A stretch of 64,000 bases of DNA from Alkalibacillus almallahensis (GCF_011761495.1 NZ_JAASRU010000001.1:62001-126000); one strand, 5' to 3'. Positions 39,038-48,370 are shown, counted from the first letter of the stretch. Numbers and translations are program-made. Notes: a model not told the origin generated them from the sequence alone.

Positions 39038-41058
39038 GCAATGTATTAAATGATCGATATCAAATTATTCAATACATAGGCGGCGGTGGTATGGCTAATG
39101 TTTATTTAGGCCAAGATTTAATTCTAAACCGTGAAGTCGCCATTAAGATCTTAAGACTTGAATATGCTGACAACCAAGAGTTTATCGAGCGTTTCAATCG
39201 TGAAGCTGAAGCGGCAATTAGTTTATCTAACGAACATATTGTTAGCATATATGATGTAGGGCAGGAAGACGATATTCACTATATGGTGATGGAATATATT
39301 GATGGCATGACATTAAAACAATATATTCAATCACAAGGCCATGTTCCAATGGAAGAATCTGTGCATATCATGCTTCAACTTACAAATGCCGTGGAACATG
39401 CCCACCAAAATGGCATTGTCCACCGTGATATTAAGCCACAGAATATACTAATTGATCAGTCGGGACATATAAAAATTACGGATTTCGGAATCGCTCGCGC
39501 TTTAAGCACGACTTCATTAACTAAAACCAATGATGTTATGGGTTCTGTCCATTACTTATCACCAGAACAAGCACGAGGTGGTTTAGCAACCAATAAATCT
39601 GACATCTATTCATTAGGTATTGTTTTATATGAGTTGCTAACTGGAAGGCTTCCGTTTTCAGGAGAATCAGCAGTATCGATTGCTTTAAAACATATGCAAA
39701 CGGAACCACCATTTGTTCGAAGTTTTAACCCGAATATCCCTCAAAGTTTAGAAAATGTTGTATTAAAATCAACCGTCAAAAATCCATTAGAGCGATATGA
39801 AACAGTAGAAGAGTTAAGACAGAGCTTAGAAACTGTCTTTGATCCATCAAGACTTAACGAAGCAAGGTATGTTCCACCTGTTGAAGAAGGTGAAGATACC
39901 AAGGCTATTCCGGCTATTAATGAAGAACAGAGTACTCATTCAGTAGCTAATAGTAATCAATCTGAAACGATTGTACCTGGCAAACAAAATGGTTCTGATA
40001 AACGCTCGAAAAAATGGGGTATATGGATAACAGTAGGATTATTTATTGTGATTGCAGCTATTGTACTCGCATTATTTGTTTTACCGGGTCTATTTATGCC
40101 TAAGGATGTTACTATTCCAGATGTAAAAGAAACGACCTATGAAGATGCAGTCACAGAACTATCAAATTTAGATTTGGATGTCGAGCGAGAATCAGTTTTT
40201 TCTGAAGAAATAGATGAAGGTTTAGTTGTTCGTTCTGAGCCTAATGCGGACTCAACGGTTAAGGAAGGTTCGACCGTAACACTTTACACCAGTCTCGGTC
40301 AGGAAAAATTAGAATTCCCAGATTATGTAGGGGATGAATTTAATGATGTGAAACGTTATTTAGAAGCGAATGGTTACCAAGAAGTTATTCACTACGAACA
40401 AACGTCGGAACAACCAGAGGGCCAGATCATCAATCAAATTCAGCCCGAACCAGGACAAGAGATCATTCCGGAAGAGACACGAGTTATTTTTGATATTAGT
40501 CAAGGACCGCCATCGACAGAAATTCCATCGTTTACGAATTGGACATTAGATGAAGTTCAAGATTACGCTGGAGAGCATAATCTAACATTATTAACTGAAG
40601 AAGAGCACTCAGAAGAGTTTTCAGAGGGGCGTATCATTCGTCAAGAGCCAAGCCCTGAAAGCGAGCTAGAAGAAGGCGATGAGGTGAAAGTTTTCGTGTC
40701 GGAAGGCCCAGAACCACAACCTATTACTGAAACCGTATCATTCACAGTTGAATATGATGGTTCACAAACTGAGAATAATCAAAATAATAACGGAGAAGGT
40801 TCATCCAACAATGGTGACCAAGCTAATCAGTCAAATCAAGAAAATGAAGAGCCCCAAGGTCAAGAAGTCAGTATTTATATCGAAGACCAAGACAATAGTA
40901 TAGAAGATATTTATGAAGAAGATGTCATACGTGAAGACACAACGTATGAAGTAGATTTAACAATTGCGCCAGATTCAACAGGTGAAGTATTGGTTATTAA
41001 AGAGGAAGAGCAAGTTTATCAAGAAACAATCCCATATGATTCAGGAGAGAGTGAGTAA
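39028..41058 (+). CDS. prkC: PASTA-domain Ser/Thr protein kinase PrkC
   Basis: 676 residues from a GTG. The kinase domain (about 9-270) has the Gly-rich loop IGGGGMANVYL, catalytic Lys in REVAIKILR, HRDIKPQN and DFGIA. A juxtamembrane linker is followed by one membrane segment (about 332-354), three extracellular PASTA domains (about 360-560) and an acidic Asn/Gln-rich linker to a C-terminal domain. PASTA repeats bind muropeptides; in B. subtilis the kinase triggers germination and stationary-phase responses. About 28 residues longer than B. subtilis PrkC, mainly in the low-complexity linker. Confidence 0.96.
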   Translation: MVLGNVLNDRYQIIQYIGGGGMANVYLGQDLILNREVAIKILRLEYADNQEFIERFNREAEAAISLSNEHIVSIYDVGQEDDIHYMVMEYIDGMTLKQYIQSQGHVPMEESVHIMLQLTNAVEHAHQNGIVHRDIKPQNILIDQSGHIKITDFGIARALSTTSLTKTNDVMGSVHYLSPEQARGGLATNKSDIYSLGIVLYELLTGRLPFSGESAVSIALKHMQTEPPFVRSFNPNIPQSLENVVLKSTVKNPLERYETVEELRQSLETVFDPSRLNEARYVPPVEEGEDTKAIPAINEEQSTHSVANSNQSETIVPGKQNGSDKRSKKWGIWITVGLFIVIAAIVLALFVLPGLFMPKDVTIPDVKETTYEDAVTELSNLDLDVERESVFSEEIDEGLVVRSEPNADSTVKEGSTVTLYTSLGQEKLEFPDYVGDEFNDVKRYLEANGYQEVIHYEQTSEQPEGQIINQIQPEPGQEIIPEETRVIFDISQGPPSTEIPSFTNWTLDEVQDYAGEHNLTLLTEEEHSEEFSEGRIIRQEPSPESELEEGDEVKVFVSEGPEPQPITETVSFTVEYDGSQTENNQNNNGEGSSNNGDQANQSNQENEEPQGQEVSIYIEDQDNSIEDIYEEDVIREDTTYEVDLTIAPDSTGEVLVIKEEEQVYQETIPYDSGESE

Positions 41059-41940
41059 ATGGTTCAAGGCAAAATAATGAGAGCATTAAGCGGATTTTAT
41101 GATGTGATGGTTGATGGTCAAGTGTATCGTTGTAAAGGACGTGGATTATTTCGTAAACAAAAAATCACCCCATTAGTTGGTGATGATGTCGATATCACAT
41201 TAGAAGAGGACGGAACAGGTACCATTACCGATATAGAGAAACGCCACCATGAATTAGTCCGTCCACCTATTGCGAATGTCGACCAAGCTATTGTTGTTAC
41301 ATCAACAGTTGAACCTGATTTTAATCCATTATTGCTAGATCGATTTTTAATGTTGATTGAACATAAACAACTAGATACCGTGATCATTTTCACAAAGGAC
41401 GATTTATTAACAGATGATCATCGACAAACAATCGAATATTACCGTCAAGCCTATGAACAAATTGGTTATCCGATTGTGCAAACGTCTAATGAACCAGTTA
41501 AATTAACCGACCAACTTAAACCTTATCTAAGCAATAAAACGTCTGTTTTTGCTGGTCAATCTGGTGTAGGAAAATCAACATTATTAAATCAAATGGATGA
41601 CTCATTAAACATTGAAACAAATGATATTTCTCAAAGTCTTGGTCGAGGGAAACACACGACACGTCATGTAGAGCTTTATTCATTAGGTGGTGGGTTGGTG
41701 GCTGATACACCAGGTTTCAGTGCGTTGGATTTTGATGAGTTATCGCTTGAGGATTTACGTCACTGTTTTCCTGAATTTCTGAATTATGAAGATGCCTGTA
41801 AGTTTCGAGGGTGCTACCATATTAACGAGCCGAAATGTGCAGTGAAACAAGCTGTAACTGAAGGTGATATTGAAAAATTTCGTTATCACCACTATCAACA
41901 GTTTTTTGAAGAAATCAATCAAAGAAAGTCGAGGTATTAA
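41059..41940 (+). CDS. rsgA: Ribosome small-subunit GTPase RsgA
   Basis: 293 residues, starting directly after the prkC stop. It has an OB fold (about 1-65), then a circularly permuted GTPase domain with motif order G4 (IFTKDDL), G1 (GQSGVGKST), G3 (DTPGF). A C-terminal zinc knuckle follows, with Cys in CKFRGC, His in YHINEP and Cys in KCAV. It helps mature the 30S subunit and responds to (p)ppGpp. It is a known PrkC phosphorylation target in Bacillus, which suits its place in the operon. Confidence 0.96.
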   Translation: MVQGKIMRALSGFYDVMVDGQVYRCKGRGLFRKQKITPLVGDDVDITLEEDGTGTITDIEKRHHELVRPPIANVDQAIVVTSTVEPDFNPLLLDRFLMLIEHKQLDTVIIFTKDDLLTDDHRQTIEYYRQAYEQIGYPIVQTSNEPVKLTDQLKPYLSNKTSVFAGQSGVGKSTLLNQMDDSLNIETNDISQSLGRGKHTTRHVELYSLGGGLVADTPGFSALDFDELSLEDLRHCFPEFLNYEDACKFRGCYHINEPKCAVKQAVTEGDIEKFRYHHYQQFFEEINQRKSRY

Positions 41941-41942
41941 AT

Positions 41943-42593
41943 ATGACGAAGGTTGCTCCATCTATTTTATCTGCTAATTTTGCAACATTAAAAGATGAAA
42001 TCGAATCAGTAGAAGGTCAGGCGGATTATATTCATGTCGATGTTATGGATGGTCATTTTGTACCTAATATAACAATTGGTCCTATGATTGTAGAAGCGAT
42101 TCGTCCAGTAACAGAATTACCATTGGATGTTCATCTTATGATTGAAAATCCAGATCAGTACGTTGATGCTTTTGCTGAAGCAGGAGCTGACATCATTTCT
42201 GTACATGAAGAAGCATGCCCTCATTTACACCGAGTCATTCAACAAATTAAACAGCATGATGTAAAACCTGGGGTCGTCATTAATCCAGCGACACCTGTGT
42301 CATCGATTGAACCGATTTTGCAAGACGTTGATTTAGTGTTAGTGATGACAGTAAATCCCGGTTTTGGTGGTCAATCATTTATTGATTCGACTGTTGGTAA
42401 AATAGAAGAGCTAGCTCAACTTAAATCAGATTACGGTTTTGACTATGAAATTGAAGTCGATGGTGGCGTTAAACCAGAAACAGCTAAAACATGTGTTGAA
42501 GCTGGAGCTGACGTATTAGTCGCTGGTAGTGCTGTTTTCAAATATGATGATCGCAAAGCAGCAATAGAAGCTATTCGATCTAGTTATAAATAA
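41943..42593 (+). CDS. rpe: Ribulose-phosphate 3-epimerase
   Basis: 216 residues, a TIM barrel. Metal ligands and catalytic aspartates lie in [17 protein letters not shown] and [11 protein letters not shown], with DVHLMIENP and [10 protein letters not shown] as further signatures. It interconverts ribulose-5-P and xylulose-5-P in the pentose phosphate pathway. It is separated by 2 nt from rsgA. Confidence 0.97.
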   Translation: MTKVAPSILSANFATLKDEIESVEGQADYIHVDVMDGHFVPNITIGPMIVEAIRPVTELPLDVHLMIENPDQYVDAFAEAGADIISVHEEACPHLHRVIQQIKQHDVKPGVVINPATPVSSIEPILQDVDLVLVMTVNPGFGGQSFIDSTVGKIEELAQLKSDYGFDYEIEVDGGVKPETAKTCVEAGADVLVAGSAVFKYDDRKAAIEAIRSSYK

Positions 42594-42611
42594 GTTTAGG
42601 AGGATCCTGCC

Positions 42612-43256
42612 ATGGAAAAAGTGGCAATAGTCGCTGGTGGACCACCAGTTGATATACCATCATTTCAACAATACCCATCGATTACGACTTGGATTGGAGT
42701 CGATTCAGGAGCTAAAATTCTAAGTCAATCATTAAATGAATTTGACTATGCAGTGGGCGATTTCGATTCTGTAACTTCTGAAGAATTGGCCGGTATTCAA
42801 GATGTGTGTCATGATGTTCGAATTCATCCATCTGAGAAAGATGATACAGATTTAGAGATAGCCATAAATTTAGCGATTTCACTGAATCCTGATCAAGTCT
42901 TAATTTTCGGTGCCATGGGCGGAAGAAGAGACCATGAATGGGTTAATTTAATGTTACTTCAATCTTTTATACCCCATCAAATCGATGCGTGGTTGTGTGA
43001 TAAACAAAATGAAATAACACTAAAAAAACCAGGGACATATACTATTAATCGAGATCATACATTTCCTTATATCTCTTTTCTTGCATTAACAGAAACCGTT
43101 GAAAATTTAACATTAGACGGTTTTAAATATCCATTAGACAGCTATTCCATTAAAAGTGGCTCCTCTTTGACTGTATCCAATGAATGGAATGAAAAAATCG
43201 GTACTTATTTTTTTACTCGTGGCATATTAATAGTGATAAAGAGCCGTGATCAATAA
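42612..43256 (+). CDS. thiN: Thiamine pyrophosphokinase
   Basis: 214 residues. The catalytic N-terminal domain (about 1-135) shows VDSGAKIL, AVGDFDSV and the acidic HPSEKDDTDLEIAI motif that binds Mg-ATP, plus GAMGGRRDHEW. A beta-sandwich C-terminal domain binds thiamine. It makes thiamine diphosphate. TTAGGAGGATCC precedes the ATG. Confidence 0.94.
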   Translation: MEKVAIVAGGPPVDIPSFQQYPSITTWIGVDSGAKILSQSLNEFDYAVGDFDSVTSEELAGIQDVCHDVRIHPSEKDDTDLEIAINLAISLNPDQVLIFGAMGGRRDHEWVNLMLLQSFIPHQIDAWLCDKQNEITLKKPGTYTINRDHTFPYISFLALTETVENLTLDGFKYPLDSYSIKSGSSLTVSNEWNEKIGTYFFTRGILIVIKSRDQ

Positions 43257-43282
43257 GAAGCGTTAGGTATAGGAGGGGGAAG

Positions 43283-43363
43283 ATGACGTTTCATACGATT
43301 AAATTACCCAGATTTTTAGGTGGCCTTGTCAAATCAATGTTAGGGTTAGTGAAGAAGGATTAA
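43283..43363 (+). CDS. spoVM: Spore-coat anchoring peptide SpoVM
   Basis: A 26-codon gene behind a strong AGGAGGGGGA site, in the thiN-rpmB gap where B. subtilis has spoVM. The peptide contains IKLPRFLGG and ends in a basic VKKD, the same size and pattern as B. subtilis SpoVM, including the conserved Pro that bends the amphipathic helix. It recognises the positively curved outer forespore membrane and anchors SpoIVA. It is expected to be sigma-E dependent, but no convincing sigma-E promoter was identified here. Confidence 0.95.
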   Translation: MTFHTIKLPRFLGGLVKSMLGLVKKD

Positions 43364-43364
43364 C

Positions 43365-43406
43365 AAAAAAACTCGCTTACAATGCGTGATTGTAAGCGAG
43401 TTTTTT
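43365..43406. terminator. Bidirectional terminator between spoVM and rpmB
   Basis: AAAAAACTCGCTTACAA pairs with TTGTAAGCGAGTTTTTT around a 7-nt loop. A and T runs on both sides let it act on both converging transcripts. Confidence 0.93.
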
Positions 43407-43417
43407 ATTGATTAACA

Positions 43418-43606
43418 TTATACACGCTGAACTTTACCAGATTTCAAAGCACGTGCTGAAACATAAACCTTTTGTGGTTTACCGTCTACCATGATACGTA
43501 CTTTTTGAACGTTTGATTTCCATTTACGTTTATTGGCATTCATTGCGTGTGAACGGTGATTACCAGTTGACGTTTTGCGTCCGGTAATTTTGCATTTACG
43601 AGCCAT
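43418..43606 (-). CDS. rpmB: Ribosomal protein L28
   Basis: 62 residues, highly basic. [20 protein letters not shown] is the L28 opening, with [13 protein letters not shown] in the middle. Only Cys5 is present, so the four-Cys zinc form is not made. It lies convergent to spoVM, as in B. subtilis. AGGAGGG precedes the ATG. Confidence 0.97.
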   Translation of the reverse strand: MARKCKITGRKTSTGNHRSHAMNANKRKWKSNVQKVRIMVDGKPQKVYVSARALKSGKVQRV

Positions 43607-43644
43607 TTAAAATCCCTCCTACTTCTCTTTCTATCACTTTATAT

Positions 43645-43673
43645 ACTTTATCATATGGTCGAGCTGATTTCAA
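43645..43673 (-). promoter_or_regulatory. Sigma-A promoter of rpmB
   Basis: On the minus strand TTGAAA, 17 nt and TAAAGT lie about 40-70 nt upstream of the rpmB start. Confidence 0.65.
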
Positions 43674-43797
43674 CGATGGAATTTTACCTTATCAAGTTTA
43701 TATACTTGACAGATTGAAAGGGGTAACAAAGCTTTTAAAATTAAACCTTATATAGTAAAATAACGTTAGTTATCGTCATCAACCAAGGAGGATGGTT

Positions 43798-44157
43798 ATG
43801 TCAATCGAATTTAATAATGAATATGGACAAGTATCGATCACGAATGAAGTTGTCTCGACAATTGCTGGTGGCGCCGCAATGGAATGCTATGGTATAGTTG
43901 GTATGGCTTCTAAAAAGCAATTAAAAGACGGCTTATCAGAGATTTTAGGTAAAGAAAATTTCACTAAAGGTGTTGTCGTACGTCAAGAAGATGACAAACT
44001 AAATATTGATATGTATATTATCGTTAGCTACGGTACGAAAGTTTCAGAAGTTGCTCATAACGTCCAAAACCAGGTTAAATATGCTTTAAAACGAATGGTT
44101 GGATTAGACGTCGTATCAGTCAATATTTATATTCATGGCGTTCGCGTAACGACTTAG
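43798..44157 (+). CDS. yloU: Asp23/YloU-family envelope stress protein
   Basis: 119 residues starting MSIEFNNEYGQ 6 nt after AAGGAGG; an ATG six bases earlier is too close to that site. It has the Asp23 fold signature GGAAMECYGIVGMASK and YIIVSYGTKVSEVAHNVQ. Asp23-family proteins are membrane-associated and linked to cell-envelope homeostasis. It is paired with fakA in most Firmicutes. A TTGACA at 43706 may be part of its promoter, but no well-spaced -10 was found. Confidence 0.92.
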   Translation: MSIEFNNEYGQVSITNEVVSTIAGGAAMECYGIVGMASKKQLKDGLSEILGKENFTKGVVVRQEDDKLNIDMYIIVSYGTKVSEVAHNVQNQVKYALKRMVGLDVVSVNIYIHGVRVTT

Positions 44158-44187
44158 ATGATTGTTGTGGATGAAGGAGGAAATGTT

Positions 44188-45852
44188 GTGTCAAATCATA
44201 CATTAACAGGTGAGCAGTTCGCTCAGATGGTTTTATTAGGAGCGAACCACTTATCAAACCAATCACAAATGATTGACTCATTAAACGTATTTCCGGTCCC
44301 TGATGGAGATACCGGAACAAATATGAATTTAACGATGACTTCGGGTGCATCAGAGGTAGAAAAAGTGACTTCTGATCATATTGGAGAAGTGGCTAATTCT
44401 TTGGCTAAAGGCCTTCTAATGGGAGCACGTGGTAATTCAGGTGTTATTTTATCTCAGTTATTCCGTGGTTTTTCTAAGAGTGTTAAAGAGAAAGAAACCT
44501 TAACAGTTAAAGACTTAGCTGATGCTTTAGAATCAGGGGTTGAAACCGCATATAAAGCCGTTATGAAACCAGTTGAAGGAACGCTTTTAACTGTGGCAAA
44601 AGACGCTGCTAATCAAGCTAAGAACATTGCTAATGACGATCAAGATCTGGTTGAATTTTTCACAGCTGTATTGGATGAAGCTAAAGCTTCACTTGAACGT
44701 ACACCTGAATTATTACCAGTGTTAAAAGAAGTTGGCGTTGTTGATAGTGGTGGACAAGGATTAGTAACAGTTTATGAAGGATTTCTAGCCTCGCTTAAAG
44801 GTGAAGAAGTCCCTGAAACACAGTCTCATCCATCCCTTGATGATATGGTTAGTGCTGAACATCATAAAATGCATCAAGATTTTATGGAAACTGAAGATAT
44901 TGAATTCGGTTACTGTACAGAATTTATGGTAAAGTTTGAAGAGGATAAATTGCAAAATAATCCTTTTGATGAAGATGCCTACCGTCATGAATTAAGTGAA
45001 TATGGCGATTCTTTACTTGTTGTTGCTGATGATGAAGTCGTTAAAGTACATATTCACGCAGAGCATCCAGGTAAGGTTATGAACCTTGCCCAAAAATATG
45101 GAAGCTTAATTAATATTAAAATCGAAAACATGCGTGAACAACATACGTCAATCGTGGGTGAACAACCTAAAGAACAAAAGAATTCACCAAAACAACCATT
45201 AGCAGTTGTTACCGTTGGCATGGGCCAAGGAATTAAGGAAATGTTTGAAAGTTTAGGAGCGACGGTTGTGATCGAGGGTGGTCAAACGATGAACCCTAGT
45301 ACGCAGGACATCGCGACAGCTGTTGAACAAGCTAATGCTGAGAAAGTACTTGTTTTACCTAATAATAAAAACATTGTCATGGCAGCTGAACAAGTTAATG
45401 AATTAGTTGAATCTGAAGTTCATGTGGTACCGACTAAAACGGTCCCTCAAGGTATGAGTGCCATGCTAGCGTTGAACTTAGAAGCAACAATCGATGATAA
45501 TGTGACGTCGATGAGTGAAGCTATGCAACATGTTAAAACAGGGCAACTAACATATGCTGTACGAGATACACAAATTGATGGTCGTGAGATTCAAGAAGGT
45601 AACTTCATGGGTATTATCGATGGATCAATAAGTGCTGTTAATCGTGACAAACTCGAAGCGATTTTTGAACTATTAAATAATCTTATAAATGATGAAGAAG
45701 ACGAGATTGTGACGATTTTACAAGGCGAAGAAGGAACAGATGAAGAAGTTCAACGTATGGAAGAATATATTGAAGAACATTTTGAAGAAATAGAAGTTGA
45801 AGTGCATAAAGGTCAGCAACCTATTTATTCATATATTTTATCTGTCGAATAA
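44188..45852 (+). CDS. fakA: Fatty acid kinase FakA (YloV, DAK-type)
   Basis: 554 residues from a GTG 7 nt after AAGGAGG; an ATG ten codons earlier is less well placed. The N-terminal DhaL-like ATP-binding domain carries NVFPVPDGDTGTNM and GARGNSGVILSQLFRG. The middle domain and C-terminal DegV-like region bind the FakB-acyl partner. With FakB it phosphorylates exogenous fatty acids, feeding the PlsX/PlsY route encoded at 52 kb. No fakB lies in this window. Confidence 0.93.
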   Translation: MSNHTLTGEQFAQMVLLGANHLSNQSQMIDSLNVFPVPDGDTGTNMNLTMTSGASEVEKVTSDHIGEVANSLAKGLLMGARGNSGVILSQLFRGFSKSVKEKETLTVKDLADALESGVETAYKAVMKPVEGTLLTVAKDAANQAKNIANDDQDLVEFFTAVLDEAKASLERTPELLPVLKEVGVVDSGGQGLVTVYEGFLASLKGEEVPETQSHPSLDDMVSAEHHKMHQDFMETEDIEFGYCTEFMVKFEEDKLQNNPFDEDAYRHELSEYGDSLLVVADDEVVKVHIHAEHPGKVMNLAQKYGSLINIKIENMREQHTSIVGEQPKEQKNSPKQPLAVVTVGMGQGIKEMFESLGATVVIEGGQTMNPSTQDIATAVEQANAEKVLVLPNNKNIVMAAEQVNELVESEVHVVPTKTVPQGMSAMLALNLEATIDDNVTSMSEAMQHVKTGQLTYAVRDTQIDGREIQEGNFMGIIDGSISAVNRDKLEAIFELLNNLINDEEDEIVTILQGEEGTDEEVQRMEEYIEEHFEEIEVEVHKGQQPIYSYILSVE

Positions 45853-45912
45853 TATAGAAAATGATATTGATTTATAAATTACGCTCTGTTAGATTTAGTG
45901 TTGATTTGAATA

Positions 45913-46202
45913 GTTAAGCACGGAGTTGTTGAATTGTGAGAAGCGAAGGTGGCGACTCCTGGTCGACTAAAAGCGGTCACGTCCTGTGACCAACGTCGAC
46001 ATTAGACCGTCCGGGTCGTCACGGGAACAGCACGTGTCTCGAGACCCCCAGAGGCCCACAGGATGTGGGTCACTTCGGCGTTCGGACAGGACGTCCGGAA
46101 CTTAGCCGAAGTTCCTTTAGTTGCCGAGGAGGCTCGAGCCGTGCCCGCGGAAAGCGTCCACCGAGAGCGGATCGCAATTTCAACAACGGACTTTAACGGA
46201 GT
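45913..46202 (+). repeat. Palindromic modular intergenic repeat, copy 3
   Basis: About 290 bp, same orientation as copy 1, between fakA and the converging permease gene. It has the shared ends and core. The hairpin module GTCGAC (45962), GGTCAC (45975), GTGACC (45986), GTCGAC (45995) is present. The arm module is the best paired of all copies: CCCACA/TGTGGG at 46055-46069, then ACTTCGGC (46072-46079) with GCCGAAGT (46105-46112) enclosing GTTCGGAC and GTCCGGAAC. This gives a nested hairpin with almost no unpaired bases. Confidence 0.85.
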
Positions 46203-46210
46203 CAATAATT

Positions 46211-46259
46211 AAAAAGCTGTTTTAAGTTGCGAATAAAATCAACTTAAAACAGCTTTTTT
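46211..46259. terminator. Bidirectional terminator before the permease gene
   Basis: AAAAAGCTGTTTTAAGTTG pairs with CAACTTAAAACAGCTTTTTT around a 10-nt loop. It is placed at the 3' end of the minus-strand permease and beyond repeat copy 3. Confidence 0.9.
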
Positions 46260-46260
46260 C

Positions 46261-47523
46261 TTACATAATCCCTTTTAAAATAAATTCAATTAAGAATAAT
46301 ATTGAAATTAAAATCATGAGTGGTTTTAATTCTTGTTTACGCCCTGAGACGATTTTGACAATCGGGTAAGCGATAAAACCAAATGCCATCCCGTCAGCAA
46401 TACTGTACGTGAACGGAATCATAAACATAATTAAAAATGTTGGGAATGCCTCAGTCATATCATCAATATTAATGTGTTTGATTGATTGCATCATCAAGAC
46501 ACCAACAATGATTAAGATGGGACTGATTGCATTCGCTGGTACGAGCGAGATATAAGGGATTAGAAAGAACGTTGATAAGAACAATAATCCAATTACAATA
46601 CTCGCTAAACCTGTTCGTCCTTTGGCTGCAGTCACAGCAGCTGTTTCAGCGGCTGGGATCGTAGGTGAAGTTCCTAGGAATCCACTCAACATAGCTGTGA
46701 TAGCACTACTTTTGTTAGCACGGTGAAATGATTCATGACGATCAATCATATCGAGTTGGCCATGTAATAATCCCATGCTCTCAAAGATGAGTACTATAGC
46801 TAAAGGTAAGACAGCTATCCAGAATGTGAAATCTACCATATGTCCAAAAGTTGGCAAGACAAGGAAGTTTGCAATATTTTCTGCAGTGATGGATGTCTGT
46901 TCTGTATCCAAAGTGCCAAATACATATGCAATACCAGTACCAATGACCATTGTTAGTAAAAAGTTAGCTGGTACATTCTTCACAAACAATATGACACCAA
47001 CAAGTAGAGACAATAAACTAACGATTACAGACGGTGAAGAAAAGTCACCGAGTGAAATAATCGAATGTTCACCACTTACAATTAAACCACCGTTTTCCAA
47101 ACCAATTAGGACTAGAAATAAGCCGAGTCCAATGGTGATGCCATGCTTTAAAGCATCTGGTATAGCTTGTTTAAATGCTTCACCCAGTGGTGTAATAGCT
47201 GTGAGAAGAAAAATCAAACCAGAAACAACGACAACACCCAATCCTTGTTCATAAGTGAATTGATATTGTTCAACAATTGAGTAAGCGAATAATGCATTCA
47301 CGCCCATTCCGGGTATGATGATAATTGGAACTCGAGCCCAAATACCGACAAGTAAACAGCCGATGGCACTGGCTAAAATCGTCGCAATCATAGCATCTTC
47401 ACGATTAATGCCGGCATCACTTAGGATGGAGCTGTTAACCACGACAATGTAAACAGTCGTTAAATAACCAATGAGGCCAGCGATGATTTCATTTAACCAA
47501 TTTTTATTTGGCCAATTATTCAT
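46261..47523 (-). CDS. NCS2/AzgA-family purine (guanine/hypoxanthine) permease
   Basis: 420 residues with about 12-14 hydrophobic segments. AzgA-subfamily features are IIIIPGMGVNALFAYSIV near residue 68, the internal FESMGLLHGQLDM and the conserved LGTSPTIPAAETAAVTAAKGRTGLA split region around 285-310. It is closest in type to Bacillus PbuG/PbuO transporters for guanine, hypoxanthine or adenine. It is on the minus strand between fakA and sdaAB, where B. subtilis has no gene, next to repeat copy 3. AAGGAG precedes the ATG. Exact substrate is not resolved. Confidence 0.88.
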   Translation of the reverse strand: MNNWPNKNWLNEIIAGLIGYLTTVYIVVVNSSILSDAGINREDAMIATILASAIGCLLVGIWARVPIIIIPGMGVNALFAYSIVEQYQFTYEQGLGVVVVSGLIFLLTAITPLGEAFKQAIPDALKHGITIGLGLFLVLIGLENGGLIVSGEHSIISLGDFSSPSVIVSLLSLLVGVILFVKNVPANFLLTMVIGTGIAYVFGTLDTEQTSITAENIANFLVLPTFGHMVDFTFWIAVLPLAIVLIFESMGLLHGQLDMIDRHESFHRANKSSAITAMLSGFLGTSPTIPAAETAAVTAAKGRTGLASIVIGLLFLSTFFLIPYISLVPANAISPILIIVGVLMMQSIKHINIDDMTEAFPTFLIMFMIPFTYSIADGMAFGFIAYPIVKIVSGRKQELKPLMILISILFLIEFILKGIM

Positions 47524-47581
47524 GTTGACTCCTTCTTTTTTTGTGAGCCCTCACCCTCCCAGGTTGTAAAACCCAAACAAT

Positions 47582-47610
47582 ATTATAAGCACTGTATATT
47601 AAAATATCAA
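47582..47610 (-). promoter_or_regulatory. Sigma-A promoter of the purine permease
   Basis: On the minus strand TTGATA, 17 nt and a perfect TATAAT. The leader of about 50 nt holds small GGTT/AACC and GTGA/TCAC dyads. It lacks the purine riboswitch core. Confidence 0.75.
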
Positions 47611-47640
47611 CTGAATCAGGGTATCCAAAGAGAATAACGG

Positions 47641-47669
47641 TTGGAATTTCGGACAAATAACGATAGAAT
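47641..47669 (+). promoter_or_regulatory. Sigma-A promoter of sdaAB-sdaAA-recG
   Basis: TTGGAA, 17 nt, TAGAAT, about 40 nt before the sdaAB start. It is divergent from the permease promoter 30 nt away. Confidence 0.6.
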
Positions 47670-47707
47670 AGAAGTATAACGGAAAAGGGAAAAGGAGAGT
47701 GCCAAGC

Positions 47708-48370
47708 ATGAAATTCAGATCGGTTTTCGATGTTATTGGACCTGTCATGATTGGTCCATCGAGTTCGCATACAGCAGGTGCTGCTCGGATCGGTAAAATG
47801 GCACGAGAATTATTTGGTCGTAAACCAGATTGGGCTAAAATCCATTTATATGGTTCGTTTGCTAAAACGTATCAGGGTCACGGAACAGACGTAGCGTTAA
47901 TTGGTGGAATACTAGGTTTTGATACGTATGACGAACGGATTCGTGATGCTAGAGCCTTGGCTAAAGATGAAAACGTTGACATAGAAATCATTGAAGAAGA
48001 TGGCTCGTCAGAACATCCGAATACAGCTCGGATTGAATTGGGTGATCAAGAAAGCACCTTCGAGTTAGTCGGTATTTCAATTGGTGGGGGCAAAGCAGAG
48101 ATTACGGAATTAAACGGTTTTGAATTACGTTTATCCGGCAGCTCACCAGCGATATTGGTGATGCATAATGACCGATTTGGTGCTATTGCATCCGTCACAA
48201 ATGTTTTAGCAGAGTATAAGATTAATATTGGTCACATGGAAGTATCAAGGCGAGAAGCAGGAGAAGAAGCCATGATGGTCATTGAGACTGATGAGAAGAT
48301 TCCAAATGATGTGATGGATCAATTAGATGATTGCGATCACATTTTACAAGTAGTAACAATTTCTGAATAG
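47708..48370 (+). CDS. sdaAB: L-serine dehydratase, beta chain
   Basis: 220 residues, as in B. subtilis, starting MKFRSVFDVIGP behind AAGGAG; a GTG three codons earlier is too near that site. The catalytic-domain motif IGPSSSHTAG is at about 13-22, with GSFAKTYQGHGTD and a C-terminal ACT domain (about 148-220, MVIETDEKIP). With SdaAA it deaminates serine to pyruvate and ammonia. Confidence 0.96.
   Translation: MKFRSVFDVIGPVMIGPSSSHTAGAARIGKMARELFGRKPDWAKIHLYGSFAKTYQGHGTDVALIGGILGFDTYDERIRDARALAKDENVDIEIIEEDGSSEHPNTARIELGDQESTFELVGISIGGGKAEITELNGFELRLSGSSPAILVMHNDRFGAIASVTNVLAEYKINIGHMEVSRREAGEEAMMVIETDEKIPNDVMDQLDDCDHILQVVTISE

Noticed and set aside
47524-47581. Purine riboswitch upstream of the permease gene
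   Set aside because: The leader is only about 50 nt and lacks the three-way junction core; only small dyads are seen.
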